The notes under the pieces are model-generated. The model was given only the letters and a program-made list of their open reading frames with translations. It searched no databases and was not told where the DNA came from. A DNA stretch of 64,000 nucleotides, from assembly GCF_019455385.1 (NCBI RefSeq), contig NZ_JACOFR010000002.1, forward strand, positions 580,735-644,734, given 5' to 3'. Positions 1-9,397 of this stretch are shown one piece after another. This DNA is from Bradyrhizobium sp. BR 10289. GTDB lineage: Bacteria > Pseudomonadota > Alphaproteobacteria > Rhizobiales > Xanthobacteraceae. The stretch's first letter is position 1. Each line of letters begins with the position of its first letter. The translations under genes and the position numbers were made by a program.

Positions 1-68
1 CGTTTGCATCTCAAGCCTCACGCCTCAAAATGAAAGATTGGACGGCAGTGCGCGTAGCGGCAACACCC

Positions 69-308
69 TCACGACAGCTTGCGCTTGCTCCGCAGGCGCA
101 GATGCTCGTCGGCTTCCAGCTTGGTCATGCCCAATAAATAATGCAGCACATCGAGCTTGTGGCGCTCGGCGAGCTTGCGCAAGGCGCCGACCTGCTCGGC
201 GATGAAGGCGACCGCCTCATCGGCGCCGCCCTCCCCCGGTTCTTCGTTGCGCGAGCCTCCCCGCGCGCCTGACGCGGCGCGCGCTCGTTTCTTTCCTGGC
301 TTAGTCAC
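69..308 (-). CDS. Conserved small hypothetical protein (79 aa)
   Basis: I do not recognise a named family. The protein is basic at the N-terminus (a Lys/Arg/Ala-rich stretch after MTKPGKK) and ends in an amphipathic segment around HKLDVLHYLLGMTKLEADEHL, with a basic C-terminus. The frame stays open further upstream, but the GTG at 306-308 gives a plausible compact protein and the extra upstream residues look like untranslated topA leader read backwards. It is divergent from topA, so the 227 bases between them probably hold both promoters. No function is inferred. The helical C-terminal half could mediate a protein contact. Confidence 0.6.
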   Translation of the reverse strand: MTKPGKKRARAASGARGGSRNEEPGEGGADEAVAFIAEQVGALRKLAERHKLDVLHYLLGMTKLEADEHLRLRSKRKLS

Positions 309-535
309 CAGACCCCACCCGAATCCATGCCCCGGGGGAACTCTACGCTGACACCAGCCACAACTCCAAGGTGGTATTTCGCAACTTTCTCGATATGAAA
401 CTTTTCCCATTCGGGAGGCTTTCAACACCCTTCGATTTGACAGGGACCGCCTCACCACCCATGTTCGGGTCGAAAGGGCCGGCCCGAATCTCATCGAATT
501 CGGCCCCAAATTTCCCCGTAAGTTACTGGAACTAC

Positions 536-3271
536 ATGAATATCGTCATTGTGGAGTCGCCGGCGAAAGCCAAGACGATCAACAAGTATTTGGGCTCGTC
601 CTATGAGGTTCTGGCCTCGTTTGGCCATGTCCGCGACCTGCCGGCGAAGAACGGTTCCGTCGATCCCGACGCCAATTTCAAGATGATCTGGGAGGTCGAC
701 CCGAAGGCGGCCTCGAGGCTCAACGATATCGCCAAGTCGCTGAAGGGCGCCGACCGTCTGATTCTGGCGACCGACCCTGATCGCGAGGGCGAGGCCATCT
801 CCTGGCATGTGCTGGAGGTGATGAAGGAGAAGCGCGCGCTGAAGGATCAGAAGATCGAGCGCGTGGTGTTCAACGCCATCACCAAGCAGGCCGTCTCGGA
901 GGCGATGAAGAACCCGCGCCAGATCGACGGTGCGCTGGTCGACGCCTATATGGCGCGCCGTGCGCTCGATTATCTCGTCGGCTTCACCCTCTCCCCCGTG
1001 CTGTGGCGCAAGCTGCCGGGCGCCCGCTCGGCCGGCCGCGTGCAGTCGGTGGCGCTGCGCCTCGTCTGCGACCGCGAGCTCGAGATCGAAAAGTTCGTGC
1101 CACGCGAATATTGGTCGCTGATCGCGACCCTGCTGACCCCGCGCGGCGATGCCTTCGAGGCCCGTCTCGTCGGCGCCGACGGCAAGAAGATCCAGCGGCT
1201 CGACGTCGGCAGCGGCGCCGAAGCGGAAGACTTCAAGAAGGCGCTGGAGATGGCGACCTACGCCGTCACCGCGGTCGATGCCAAGCCGGCTCGGCGCAAT
1301 CCGCAGGCGCCCTTCACCACCTCGACGCTGCAGCAGGAAGCCAGCCGCAAATACGGCTTCGCGCCGGCGCACACGATGCGCATCGCCCAGCGCCTGTACG
1401 AAGGCATCGACATCGGCGGCGAGACCACCGGACTCATTACTTATATGCGGACCGACGGCGTGCAGATCGCCCCCGAGGCGATCACCCAGGCGCGCAAGGT
1501 GATCGGCGAGGATTACGGCAACGCCTATGTGCCTGATACCCCGCGCCAGTACCAGGCCAAGGCCAAGAACGCCCAGGAAGCGCACGAAGCGATCCGCCCG
1601 ACCGACCTGTCCCGCCGCCCCGACGCCATGAGCCGCAAGCTCGATTCCGACCAGGCGCGGCTCTATGAGCTGATCTGGAAGCGCACCATCGCGAGCCAGA
1701 TGGAATCTGCCGAGCTGGAGCGCACCACGGTCGATATCACCGCGAAGGCCGGCGCCCGGACGCTGGAGCTGCGCGCCACCGGCCAGGTCGTCAAGTTCGA
1801 CGGCTTCCTCGCGCTGTACCAGGAAGGCCGCGACGACGAGGAGGACGAGGATTCCCGCCGCCTGCCGGCGATGAGCCCGAACGACGCCTTGAAGCGGCAG
1901 TCGCTCTCCGTCACCCAGCATTTCACCGAGCCGCCGCCGCGCTTCTCGGAGGCCTCGCTTGTCAAGCGCATGGAAGAGCTCGGCATCGGCCGGCCCTCGA
2001 CCTATGCCTCGATCCTCCAGGTGCTGAAGGACCGCGGCTACGTCAAGCTGGAGAAGAAGCGCCTGCACGGCGAGGACAAGGGCCGCGTCGTGGTCGCCTT
2101 CCTCGAGAGCTTCTTCAACCGCTACGTCGAGTACGATTTCACGGCCAATCTGGAGGAGCAGCTCGACCGCATCTCCAACAACGAGATCTCCTGGCAACAG
2201 GTCCTGAAGGACTTTTGGACCGGCTTCATCGGTGCCGTGGACGACATCAAGGAGCTGCGCGTCGCCCAGGTGCTCGACGTGCTCGACGACATGCTCGGTC
2301 AGCACATCTATCCGCCGCGCGCCGATGGCGGCGACATCAGGCAGTGCCCGAGCTGCGGCACCGGCCGGCTCAATCTGAAAGCCGGCAAGTTCGGCGCCTT
2401 CGTCGGCTGCTCGAACTATCCGGAGTGCCGCTATACCCGTCAGCTCGCCGCCGACAGCGAGCAGACCGCCGATCGTTCGCTCGGACAGGATCCCGAGACG
2501 GGCCGCGATGTCTGGGTCAAGGCCGGCCGCTTCGGCCCCTACATCCAGCTCGGCGAGCAGAAGGATTACGAGGAAGGCGAGAAGCCGAAGCGCGCGGGCA
2601 TTCCGAAGGGCACCTCGCCCGCCGATGTCGATTTAGAGCTGGCGCTGAAGCTGCTGTCGCTGCCGCGCGAGATCGGCAAACATCCGGAGACCGGCCAGCC
2701 GATCACGGCGGGCCTCGGCCGCTTCGGACCGTTCGTGAAGCATGAGAAGACCTATGCCAGCCTGGAAGCCGGCGACGAGGTCTTCGACATCGGTCTCAAC
2801 CGCGCGGTCACGCTGATCGCCGAGAAGGTCGCCAAGGGCCCGAGCCGCCGCTTCGGCGCCGACCCCGGCAAGGCGATCGGCGACCATCCGACGCTCGGCA
2901 CCATCGCCGTGAAGAGCGGCCGTTACGGCGCTTACGTCACGGCGGGCGGCGTCAACGCAACGATCCCGAGCGACATCGAGAAGGACGCCATCACGCTGCC
3001 GCAGGCGATCGCGCTGATCGACGAGCGCGCCGCCAAGGGCGGCGGCAAGGCGAAGGCCACGAAGGCGGCAAAGCCGGCCAAGGGCAAAAAGGCCGCGGCC
3101 GACGGCGACGATGCCGCGCCGAAGAAGAAGCCGGCCGCGAAGAAAGCGGCCAAACCGAAAACTGAATCCACCAGCAAGGCGCGCGCCGCAGTGTCGTCAA
3201 CCGCAAAGACGTCGCCGACCAAGGCCGCCGCCAGCAAGGCTCCGGCCAAGAAAAGTGCCGGAAAAACTTGA
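536..3271 (+). CDS. topA: DNA topoisomerase I (type IA)
   Basis: This enzyme relaxes negatively supercoiled DNA by transient single-strand breakage. The Toprim domain starts at residue 1 (MNIVIVESPAKAKTINKYLG) and has the DPDREGEA metal-binding motif at about 80-87. The active-site tyrosine is Y303 in TGLITYMRTDG. A C4 zinc-ribbon (CPSCGTG ... CSNYPEC) and repeated TopA C-terminal modules (GRFGPYI, GRFGPFV, GRYGAYV) follow. The tail of roughly 80 residues is rich in Lys and Ala, as in many alphaproteobacterial TopA. I chose the ATG at 536 because the Toprim domain begins there. The in-frame extension upstream (from 371) is not TopA-like. The protein is 911 aa. It is followed 20 bases later by rnr, so the two may be cotranscribed. 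Confidence 0.97.
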   Translation: MNIVIVESPAKAKTINKYLGSSYEVLASFGHVRDLPAKNGSVDPDANFKMIWEVDPKAASRLNDIAKSLKGADRLILATDPDREGEAISWHVLEVMKEKRALKDQKIERVVFNAITKQAVSEAMKNPRQIDGALVDAYMARRALDYLVGFTLSPVLWRKLPGARSAGRVQSVALRLVCDRELEIEKFVPREYWSLIATLLTPRGDAFEARLVGADGKKIQRLDVGSGAEAEDFKKALEMATYAVTAVDAKPARRNPQAPFTTSTLQQEASRKYGFAPAHTMRIAQRLYEGIDIGGETTGLITYMRTDGVQIAPEAITQARKVIGEDYGNAYVPDTPRQYQAKAKNAQEAHEAIRPTDLSRRPDAMSRKLDSDQARLYELIWKRTIASQMESAELERTTVDITAKAGARTLELRATGQVVKFDGFLALYQEGRDDEEDEDSRRLPAMSPNDALKRQSLSVTQHFTEPPPRFSEASLVKRMEELGIGRPSTYASILQVLKDRGYVKLEKKRLHGEDKGRVVVAFLESFFNRYVEYDFTANLEEQLDRISNNEISWQQVLKDFWTGFIGAVDDIKELRVAQVLDVLDDMLGQHIYPPRADGGDIRQCPSCGTGRLNLKAGKFGAFVGCSNYPECRYTRQLAADSEQTADRSLGQDPETGRDVWVKAGRFGPYIQLGEQKDYEEGEKPKRAGIPKGTSPADVDLELALKLLSLPREIGKHPETGQPITAGLGRFGPFVKHEKTYASLEAGDEVFDIGLNRAVTLIAEKVAKGPSRRFGADPGKAIGDHPTLGTIAVKSGRYGAYVTAGGVNATIPSDIEKDAITLPQAIALIDERAAKGGGKAKATKAAKPAKGKKAAADGDDAAPKKKPAAKKAAKPKTESTSKARAAVSSTAKTSPTKAAASKAPAKKSAGKT

Positions 3272-3291
3272 GATCAAGAATTAGAGGTTAA

Positions 3292-5646
3292 GTGAAACCA
3301 AAGAAAGACCGTGGCTTTCCCGACCGGCAAGCCATCGTCGCCTTCATCAAGGCAAATCAAGGCAACGTCGGCACCCGCGAAATTGCGCGCGAGTTCGGCC
3401 TGAAGAACGCCGATCGCATCGAGCTGAAGCGCATGTTGCGCGAGCTTGCCGACGACGGCACCATCAAGAAGAAACGCCACAAGGTCTCCGAACCGGACGC
3501 GCTGCCGCCGACGCTGGTCGCCGACATCACCGGGCGCGATTCCGACGGCGAATTGATCGCCTCTCCCACCGAATGGGACGAGGTCGAGAGCGGCGAGCCG
3601 CCGAAGATCCGCATCCTGATGCCGCGCCGGCCGAAGCCCGGCACCGTCGCCGGCGTGCGCGACCGCGTGCTGCTGCGCGTCGAGCCGAGCAACGAGGCCG
3701 AGGGACCTGCCTATCGCGGCCACGTCATCAAGGTCTTCGACAAGACCAAGAGCCGCATCCTCGGCGTGTTCCGCGCGCTGCCCGAAGGCGGCGGACGGCT
3801 CGTCCCGGTCGACAAGAAGGCCGCCGACCGCGAGCTGAACATCGCCGCGGCCGACACGCACGGCGCGAAGGACGGCGACCTCGTCAGCGTCGACATCGTC
3901 CGCACGCGCAGCTATGGCCTCGCCTCCGGCCGCGTGAAAGAGAAGCTCGGCTCGGTGAAGTCGGAGAAGGCGATCAGCCTGATCGCGATCTACGCCCACG
4001 ACATCCCGCTGCAATTCTCCTCCGCCGCCGAGCGCGAGGCGGAAGCTGCAGAGCCCGCCAATTTGAAGGGCCGCGAGGACTGGCGCGACGTTCCGCTCGT
4101 CACCATCGATCCGCCGGACGCCAAGGATCACGACGACGCGGTGCATGCGCAGCCTGATGATGATCCCAACAACAAGGGCGGCTTCATCGTCAACGTCGCG
4201 ATTGCCGATGTCAGCTTCTACGTCCGGCCGGGCTCGGCGCTCGACCGCGACGCGCTCGACCGCGGCAACTCGGTCTACTTCCCCGACCGCGTCGTGCCGA
4301 TGCTGCCGGAGCGCATCTCCAACAATCTCTGCTCGCTGGTGCCGGGCGAGCCGCGCGGTGCGCTCGCGGTGCGCATGGTGCTCGGCCCCGACGGCCGCAA
4401 GCGCTCGCATAGTTTCCATCGCATCCTGATGCGCTCGGCGGCCAAGCTCAGCTACGCGCAGGCGCAGGCCGCGATCGACGGCCGGCCCGATGACACGACC
4501 GGTCCCCTGCTCGATCCGATATTGAGGCCGCTTTATGCGGCTTACGCCTGCGCCAAGCGCGCACGCGACGAGCGCGATCCGCTCAATCTCGACCTGCCCG
4601 AGCGGAAAATCCTCCTGAAGAGCGACGGCACGGTCGACCGCGTCGTCGTCCCTGAGCGTCTCGACGCACACAAGCTGATCGAGGAGTTCATGATCCTCGC
4701 CAACGTGGCCGCCGCCGAGATGCTGGAGAAGAAATCGCTCCCGCTGATCTACCGCGTGCATGACGAGCCGACGCTGGAGAAAGTCCACGCGCTCGCCGAA
4801 TTCCTCGAGACGCTCGACGTCCCCTTCGCCAAGTCAGGCGCGCTGCGCCCGACCACCTTCAACCGCGTGCTGGCCCAGCTCGAAGGCCACGACTATTACC
4901 CGCTGGTGAGCGAGGTCGTGCTGCGGGCTCAGGCGCAGGCCGAATACTCTTCCGAGAATTACGGACATTTCGGCCTGAATCTGCGCCGCTACGCGCATTT
5001 CACCTCGCCGATCCGCCGCTATGCCGACCTCGTCGTGCACCGCGCGCTGGTCCGCGCACTCGGGCTTGGCGAAGGTGCCCTGCCCGACAGCGAAACACCT
5101 GAAACACTCGGCGAGGTCGCGGCCCACATCTCGGTGACCGAACGGCGCGCGATGAAGGCGGAGCGCGAGACCGTCGACCGCCTGATCGCACATCACCTCG
5201 CTGATCGCATCGGCGCGAGTTTTCAGGGCCGCGTCTCCGGCGTCACTCGCGCCGGGCTGTTCGTCAAGCTCACTGACACCGGCGCCGACGGCCTGATTCC
5301 GATCCGATCCCTCGGCACGGAATATTTCAACTATGACGAGGGTCGCCACGCCCTGATCGGCACGCGCAGCGGCACTATGTACCAGCTCGGCGACGTCGTC
5401 GACGTCCGCCTGATCGAGGCTGCTCCCATCGCAGGCGCGCTGCGCTTCGAGTTGCTGTCATCCTCCAGCGAGACGGCGCCGCGCGATCGCAGGCGCCCCG
5501 GCCCGCAACGCCGTCCCTCGATCAAGGCGCATCCCGGCCGCAGCCCGGATAGAAAACGCAAGCCGGACAAGCCAAAGTCCAGCAAGAAGAAAGGCAAGGG
5601 CAAGAACAAGGGCAAAGGCAAGGGGAACAAGGGCAAGGCATGGTGA
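3292..5646 (+). CDS. rnr: Ribonuclease R (3'-5' exoribonuclease)
   Basis: RNase R is a processive hydrolytic 3'-5' exoribonuclease that degrades structured RNA. It has an N-terminal winged-helix region (residues about 1-65, TREIAREFGLKNADRIELKRML), cold-shock-like OB domains, and the RNB catalytic domain with the Asp cluster DPPDAKDHDDAVH near residue 270-285. The RNB signature HFTSPIRRYADLVVHR lies near 565-580. An S1 domain (FQGRVSGVTRAGLFVKL) and a Lys/Arg-rich tail of about 60 residues follow. At 784 aa the length is normal. The start codon is GTG (agGTGAAACC), with GAGG about 5 bases upstream. Its stop overlaps the start of the DUF983 gene, suggesting translational coupling. Confidence 0.96.
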   Translation: MKPKKDRGFPDRQAIVAFIKANQGNVGTREIAREFGLKNADRIELKRMLRELADDGTIKKKRHKVSEPDALPPTLVADITGRDSDGELIASPTEWDEVESGEPPKIRILMPRRPKPGTVAGVRDRVLLRVEPSNEAEGPAYRGHVIKVFDKTKSRILGVFRALPEGGGRLVPVDKKAADRELNIAAADTHGAKDGDLVSVDIVRTRSYGLASGRVKEKLGSVKSEKAISLIAIYAHDIPLQFSSAAEREAEAAEPANLKGREDWRDVPLVTIDPPDAKDHDDAVHAQPDDDPNNKGGFIVNVAIADVSFYVRPGSALDRDALDRGNSVYFPDRVVPMLPERISNNLCSLVPGEPRGALAVRMVLGPDGRKRSHSFHRILMRSAAKLSYAQAQAAIDGRPDDTTGPLLDPILRPLYAAYACAKRARDERDPLNLDLPERKILLKSDGTVDRVVVPERLDAHKLIEEFMILANVAAAEMLEKKSLPLIYRVHDEPTLEKVHALAEFLETLDVPFAKSGALRPTTFNRVLAQLEGHDYYPLVSEVVLRAQAQAEYSSENYGHFGLNLRRYAHFTSPIRRYADLVVHRALVRALGLGEGALPDSETPETLGEVAAHISVTERRAMKAERETVDRLIAHHLADRIGASFQGRVSGVTRAGLFVKLTDTGADGLIPIRSLGTEYFNYDEGRHALIGTRSGTMYQLGDVVDVRLIEAAPIAGALRFELLSSSSETAPRDRRRPGPQRRPSIKAHPGRSPDRKRKPDKPKSSKKKGKGKNKGKGKGNKGKAW

Positions 5647-6080
5647 CCATGGGCACCGCACCAAAAATCTGGACGCGCGAGACCGGCCTCGTCGAGAAGC
5701 GCGACGTCTGGACGGCGATGAGGCGCGGCTTTCGCGGCCGCTGCCCGCGCTGCGGCCAGGGAAAGCTGTTCCGCGCCTTCCTCAAGACTGCGGACAATTG
5801 CTCCGTCTGCGGCCTCGACTTCACGCCGCATCGCGCCGACGATCTGCCCGCCTATCTCGTGATCGTCATCGTCGGCCACATCGTGGTGCCCGCGGTTCTC
5901 TGGATCGAGACCAATTACACCACGCCGGTCTGGATCAGCTTCGCGGCCTATCTGCCGTTCACCTTCGTCGCGTCGCTGGCGCTGCTGCAGCCGGTCAAGG
6001 GCGCCGTGGTCGGCTTGCAATGGGCTCTGCGCATGCACGGGTTTGACGAGAACCCGCCGGATGGTATTCCCCCGGTCTAA
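5640..6080 (+). CDS. DUF983 family membrane protein
   Basis: A 146-residue protein with a cysteine-rich zinc-ribbon-like segment near the N-terminus (RCPRCGQGKLF ... CSVCGLDF, residues about 36-62), followed by two hydrophobic segments (about 74-93 and 98-120). This is the DUF983 architecture. It is probably an inner-membrane protein with a cytoplasmic metal-binding knuckle, of unknown biochemical role. The ATG at 5640 overlaps the rnr stop by seven bases, and this arrangement makes it a member of the topA-rnr transcription unit. DUF983 proteins are common next to rnr or cytochrome-oxidase genes in alphaproteobacteria; that is recall, not shown here. Confidence 0.88.
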   Translation: MVTMGTAPKIWTRETGLVEKRDVWTAMRRGFRGRCPRCGQGKLFRAFLKTADNCSVCGLDFTPHRADDLPAYLVIVIVGHIVVPAVLWIETNYTTPVWISFAAYLPFTFVASLALLQPVKGAVVGLQWALRMHGFDENPPDGIPPV

Positions 6081-6112
6081 GCAAATAAGCAAAAAGCGGT
6101 TCGGGTGAGGAC

Positions 6113-6862
6113 ATGACGGACATTTCGCGGGCGGAAGAGAAGGCAAAAATCCACGAGGGCAAGGAGGCCGACCACCATCCTTATTTTCGGCCCAAGGACG
6201 CCGCGACGCTGATCCTGGTCGATCGCAGCGGCAGCATTCCAAAGGTGCTGGTCGGCAAGCGCCACGACAAGGTGGTGTTCATGCCCGGAAAATTCGTCTT
6301 CCCCGGCGGCCGCGTCGACAAGGACGATTATCGCGTGCCGTGTGCCGCACCCATCACCCCTGAGCTTGAAGCCAACCTCGCCAAGGGCAGCCCGAAGACG
6401 CCGGCCTCACGCGCAAAATCACTGGCGATCGCCGCGATCCGCGAGGCCTGCGAGGAGACCGGCCTCTGCCTCGGCCGCAAGAGTGATGGCAAGGCAAAGC
6501 TCGAGGGCCCCTGGAAACCGTTCGCGGATGCGGGCCTCTTGCCCGATCCGTCCAGCCTGTTCCTGATCGCGCGCGCGATCACCCCGCCCGGCCGCGTCAA
6601 GCGCTTCGACACGCGCTTCTTCACGGCGGACGCTTCCGCGATCACCCACCGCGTCGAGGGCGTGATCCATGCCGATGCCGAGCTGGTCGAACTGGTCTGG
6701 GTCGAGCTCGGCTCGAAGCCGCTCGCCGATCTGCATCCGATGACGCGCAACGTGCTCAACGAGCTCGACACCCGCCTTGCCAGCGGCCCGCTGCGTCACG
6801 ACGCGCCGGTGCCGTTCTTCCATTTCTACGGTGGCAAGATGCAGAAGGATATTTTGACGTAG
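6113..6862 (+). CDS. NUDIX hydrolase
   Basis: A 249-residue Nudix-superfamily hydrolase, predicted to cleave a nucleoside-diphosphate-X or CoA-like substrate. The Nudix helix core REACEETGL is at residues about 108-116. The preceding glycine-rich element FPGGRVDKDDY lies some 35 residues earlier because of a long insertion (PITPELEANLAKGSPKTPASRAK), which is typical of the CoA-pyrophosphatase-like/NUDT7-19-like branch. I cannot assign the substrate. The start ATG at 6113 lies 32 bases after the DUF983 stop, with GGTGAGG upstream. The stop codon TAG forms the left edge of a palindromic repeat (6862-6904). Confidence 0.88.
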   Translation: MTDISRAEEKAKIHEGKEADHHPYFRPKDAATLILVDRSGSIPKVLVGKRHDKVVFMPGKFVFPGGRVDKDDYRVPCAAPITPELEANLAKGSPKTPASRAKSLAIAAIREACEETGLCLGRKSDGKAKLEGPWKPFADAGLLPDPSSLFLIARAITPPGRVKRFDTRFFTADASAITHRVEGVIHADAELVELVWVELGSKPLADLHPMTRNVLNELDTRLASGPLRHDAPVPFFHFYGGKMQKDILT

Positions 6863-6904
6863 CGTTTTCAAGCGAAGTGGGGACCGGTTCGCGTAAGAAA
6901 ACGC
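6862..6904. repeat. Palindromic intergenic repeat (GCGTTTTC/GAAAACGC type)
   Basis: Inverted arms GCGTTTTC (6862-6869) and GAAAACGC (6897-6904) enclose an internal segment containing GACCGGTTCG. The element starts at the last base of the Nudix stop codon. It resembles a repeat I recall as abundant in Bradyrhizobium intergenic regions. It could form a cruciform or RNA hairpin and act as a weak terminator or mRNA stabiliser. Confidence 0.55.
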
Positions 6905-6919
6905 GTCAAAACAAGAATC

Positions 6920-7459
6920 TCAATCCGCGTCCGGCTCGGTGCCGACATAGTCGCGCGCTGGCAGTTTCAAGACACGTCCGATCTCGCTCGCGAGCTTGTC
7001 CGCCTCCTCGCGCTTCGTAAAGCTCATCAGCGTGATCGGCTCGGTGCCCTTGCTGCCGCAAAGATTGACGTCGTAGGCCGTCAGCTCCGGATCATAATCC
7101 TCGGTGATGCTGATGAAGTGGTAGTCGCCGAGATTGCGATGCCTGCGAAAGTTCAGCGGGCCGAACTGCCTGGTGATGACGATCTGGCGCAGCGTTTCGT
7201 TGAGCACGACGAAGGTGCGGAACGTCAGCAGGATCAGGCCGGGGATGCCGACCAGCAGCCCGAGCGCGGTGAACACCAGGACCGGCACGAGATCATCGGC
7301 GAGCCGCCCAAAACCGGAAAAATCCTGGCGCAGGCCGAGCCCGACATTCCACAAGAGATATCCGCTCGCCGCCAGCAGCGGCAGCGACAGCAGCCGACCG
7401 ACCCAGGGCATGGGCCTGTTGATGCGAACCATGCCGCCATCCACTGTCACGCTTGCCAT
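6920..7459 (-). CDS. Putative inner-membrane protein (hypothetical, 179 aa)
   Basis: No named family recognised. There are two hydrophobic segments (about residues 22-41, LLSLPLLAASGYLLWNVGLG, and 54-77, VPVLVFTALGLLVGIPGLILLTF). They are followed by a soluble C-terminal half with a beta-rich look (LNETLRQIVITRQFGPLNFRRHR...YHFISITEDYDP). The layout resembles proteins with two N-terminal helices and a PH-like cytoplasmic domain, but this is only a shape comparison. The ATG at 7459 has a clear GAGGAG Shine-Dalgarno 7 bases upstream; the long frame upstream of it runs through a palindromic repeat and was not used. Confidence 0.7.
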   Translation of the reverse strand: MASVTVDGGMVRINRPMPWVGRLLSLPLLAASGYLLWNVGLGLRQDFSGFGRLADDLVPVLVFTALGLLVGIPGLILLTFRTFVVLNETLRQIVITRQFGPLNFRRHRNLGDYHFISITEDYDPELTAYDVNLCGSKGTEPITLMSFTKREEADKLASEIGRVLKLPARDYVGTEPDAD

Positions 7460-7527
7460 CAAAACTCTCCTCACGGGGTCTTGGCTTGGTCGGCGCGAGT
7501 GCCGGATTGGTTCGATGGCCCCTCCGC

Positions 7528-7630
7528 GGTCGTTCCGGGGCGCCGCAGCGGCGAGCCCGGAATCCATCGGGCCGCAGAGACTGCCGAGGAATGGATTCCG
7601 GGCTCGCGCTAGGCGCGCCCCGGAATGACG
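7528..7630. repeat. Long palindromic intergenic repeat (CCCGGAAT type)
   Basis: An inner perfect 15-bp inverted pair (GAGCCCGGAATCCAT at 7553-7567 with its complement at 7591-7605) sits inside an outer, imperfect pair (TCGTTCCGGGGCGC with GCGCCCCGGAATGACG). It lies between divergent genes. The outer arms match the short element at 32505-32548, so both belong to one repeat family. Confidence 0.65.
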
Positions 7631-7744
7631 TGCTGAGAGTTGATCGAAAAACAAAAGAATCTTCCCGCCTCCCCCAATGGCAGAGTTCCCCAGCGTCCCT
7701 ATGTCTTTCCCCAACGACACCCACAACAGACACGGGGCGCGGCG

Positions 7745-9070
7745 ATGGCACAACGGCAACTCAAGCTTGGCGCATTCATGCGCCCGATCAGCATCCACAC
7801 CGGCGCCTGGCGCTATCCCGGGGCCTGGCCCGACGCCAATTTCAACTTCTCGCACATCAAGACTCTGATCAAAAAGCTCGAGGCCGGCAAGTTCGACGCC
7901 TTCTTCATGGCCGATCACCTCGCCGTGTTGAACATGCCGATCAACGCACTCAAGCGCAGTCACACCGTGACCTCGTTCGAGCCGTTCACGCTGCTCTCGG
8001 CGCTGTCGGCGGTGACCGAACGCATAGGCCTGATCGCGACGGGATCGACCACGTTCGACGAGCCCTATCACGTCGCCCGCCGCTTCGCTTCGCTCGACCA
8101 TCTCAGCGGCGGCCGTGCCGGCTGGAACATCGTCACCACCTCGAACCCGGATGCCGCACTAAATTTCGGCCTCGACGACCACATGGAGCATGCCGAGCGC
8201 TACAAGCGCGCGAGAGAGTTCTACGACGTCGTCACGGGCTTGTGGGATTCCTTCGCCGACGACGCCTTCGTGCGCGATGTCGAAAGCGGGCTGTTCTTCG
8301 ATCCCGCGAAGATGCACACGCTCGACCACAACGGCAAATATCTGAAGGTGCGCGGCCCCCTCAACATCGCCCGCCCGGTGCAGGGCTGGCCTGTCATCGT
8401 GCAGGCTGGCGCCTCCGAAGACGGCAAGCAGCTCGCGGCCGAGACGGCGGAAGCCGTGTTCACCGGCGGCGGCAGCCTCGCCGACGGGCAGAAGCTCTAT
8501 GCCGACATCAAGGGCCGCATGGAAAAGATCGGCCGCGATCCCGAACACCTGAAGATCCTGCCCGGCGCCTTCGTCGTGGTCGGCGACAGCGTCGACGAGG
8601 CCAAGGAAAAGCGCGCGCTGCTCGACAGCCGCGTGCATTACGACAGCGCCATCGCCTCGCTCTCGGTCATCCTCGGCACCGACGCCTCCGGCTTCGATCC
8701 GGATGGACAGCTGCCGGAGATCCCCGAAACCAACGCCAGCAAGAGCGGCCGCCAGCGCATGGTCGATCTCGCCAAGCGCGAAAAACTCACCGTGCGCCAG
8801 CTCGCCCAGCGCGTCGGCGGCTATGGCGGGCTCGCCTTCGTCGGCACGGCCAAAACCATCGCCGACCAGATGGAGGAATGGCTGGTCGGGCGCGGCTCCG
8901 ACGGCTTCAACATCATGTTCCCGTTCCTGCCCGCCGGTCTCGACGATTTCGTCGACAAGGTCGTCCCGGAACTGCAAAAGCGCGGGATTTTCAGGAAAGA
9001 GTATGAAGGGGCCACTTTGAGAGAGAATCTGGGCCTGCCGCGGCCGAAAAACCGGTTCTTCGAGGGATGA
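7745..9070 (+). CDS. FMN-dependent luciferase-like monooxygenase (NtaA/SnaA/DszA family)
   Basis: A 441-residue two-component flavin-dependent monooxygenase of the bacterial luciferase superfamily, expected to use reduced FMN supplied by a separate reductase. Diagnostic stretches are the N-terminal LGAFMRPISIHTGAWRYPGA, the FFMADHLAVL segment, ERIGLIATGSTTFDEPYHVARRF, and SGGRAGWNIVTTSNPDAALNFG, all characteristic of the NtaA/SnaA/DszA branch (nitrilotriacetate, pristinamycin and dibenzothiophene-sulfone oxygenases). I cannot name the substrate. No reductase or transporter lies beside it, so it may act alone in sulfur or xenobiotic metabolism. I chose the ATG at 7745; upstream in-frame residues are low complexity. 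Confidence 0.9.
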   Translation: MAQRQLKLGAFMRPISIHTGAWRYPGAWPDANFNFSHIKTLIKKLEAGKFDAFFMADHLAVLNMPINALKRSHTVTSFEPFTLLSALSAVTERIGLIATGSTTFDEPYHVARRFASLDHLSGGRAGWNIVTTSNPDAALNFGLDDHMEHAERYKRAREFYDVVTGLWDSFADDAFVRDVESGLFFDPAKMHTLDHNGKYLKVRGPLNIARPVQGWPVIVQAGASEDGKQLAAETAEAVFTGGGSLADGQKLYADIKGRMEKIGRDPEHLKILPGAFVVVGDSVDEAKEKRALLDSRVHYDSAIASLSVILGTDASGFDPDGQLPEIPETNASKSGRQRMVDLAKREKLTVRQLAQRVGGYGGLAFVGTAKTIADQMEEWLVGRGSDGFNIMFPFLPAGLDDFVDKVVPELQKRGIFRKEYEGATLRENLGLPRPKNRFFEG

Positions 9071-9106
9071 AAGGCCCGATTTGAGTGGTTTTCGGGGTGT
9101 AAAACC

Positions 9107-9134
9107 TTGACATCAGGCGGTTTCTGGCTAGGTT
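9107..9134 (+). promoter_or_regulatory. Predicted sigma-70-type promoter of rpmG
   Basis: A TTGACA hexamer (9107-9112) is followed after 16 bases by TAGGTT (9129-9134), about 60 bases upstream of the rpmG start. The -35 is a perfect consensus and the -10 is weak, as usual for housekeeping promoters in rhizobia. Confidence 0.5.
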
Positions 9135-9194
9135 GCCGGCCAACGCGGGCCGTTTGGCCGGCTCCAGATTCCCCAATTTTCTGAGGTTCAGAAC

Positions 9195-9362
9195 ATGGCC
9201 AAAGCGGTCACCATCAAGGTCAAGCTCGTGTCCTCGGCTGACACCGGCTTCTACTACGTCGCCAAGAAGAATTCGCGCACCATGACCGACAAGCTGGTCA
9301 AGAAGAAGTACGATCCCGTGGCGCGCAAGCACGTCGAATTCCGCGAAGCCAAGATCAAGTAA
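9195..9362 (+). CDS. rpmG: 50S ribosomal protein L33
   Basis: A 55-residue protein starting [21 protein letters not shown] and ending FREAKIK, which is the L33 family over its whole length. It is part of the large ribosomal subunit near the E site. It lacks the zinc-binding CxxC pairs of the C+ paralogues, so it is the zinc-independent form. It forms a single-gene unit with its own predicted promoter upstream and an intrinsic terminator 35 bases downstream. GAGG about 10 bases before the ATG fits a Shine-Dalgarno. Confidence 0.97.
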   Translation: MAKAVTIKVKLVSSADTGFYYVAKKNSRTMTDKLVKKKYDPVARKHVEFREAKIK

Positions 9363-9397
9363 GAAGATCAAGTCGCGGAACGCTGAACGACTTTTGC

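Noticed and set aside
491..2305. A 604-residue open frame antisense to topA
   Set aside because: It is a composition shadow of the plus-strand TopA codons. The translation is Leu/Arg/Ala-rich with no domain, and the plus frame has clear TopA motifs.
3274..4788. A 504-residue frame antisense to rnr
   Set aside because: A shadow ORF in high-GC DNA; RNase R motifs in the plus frame are unambiguous.
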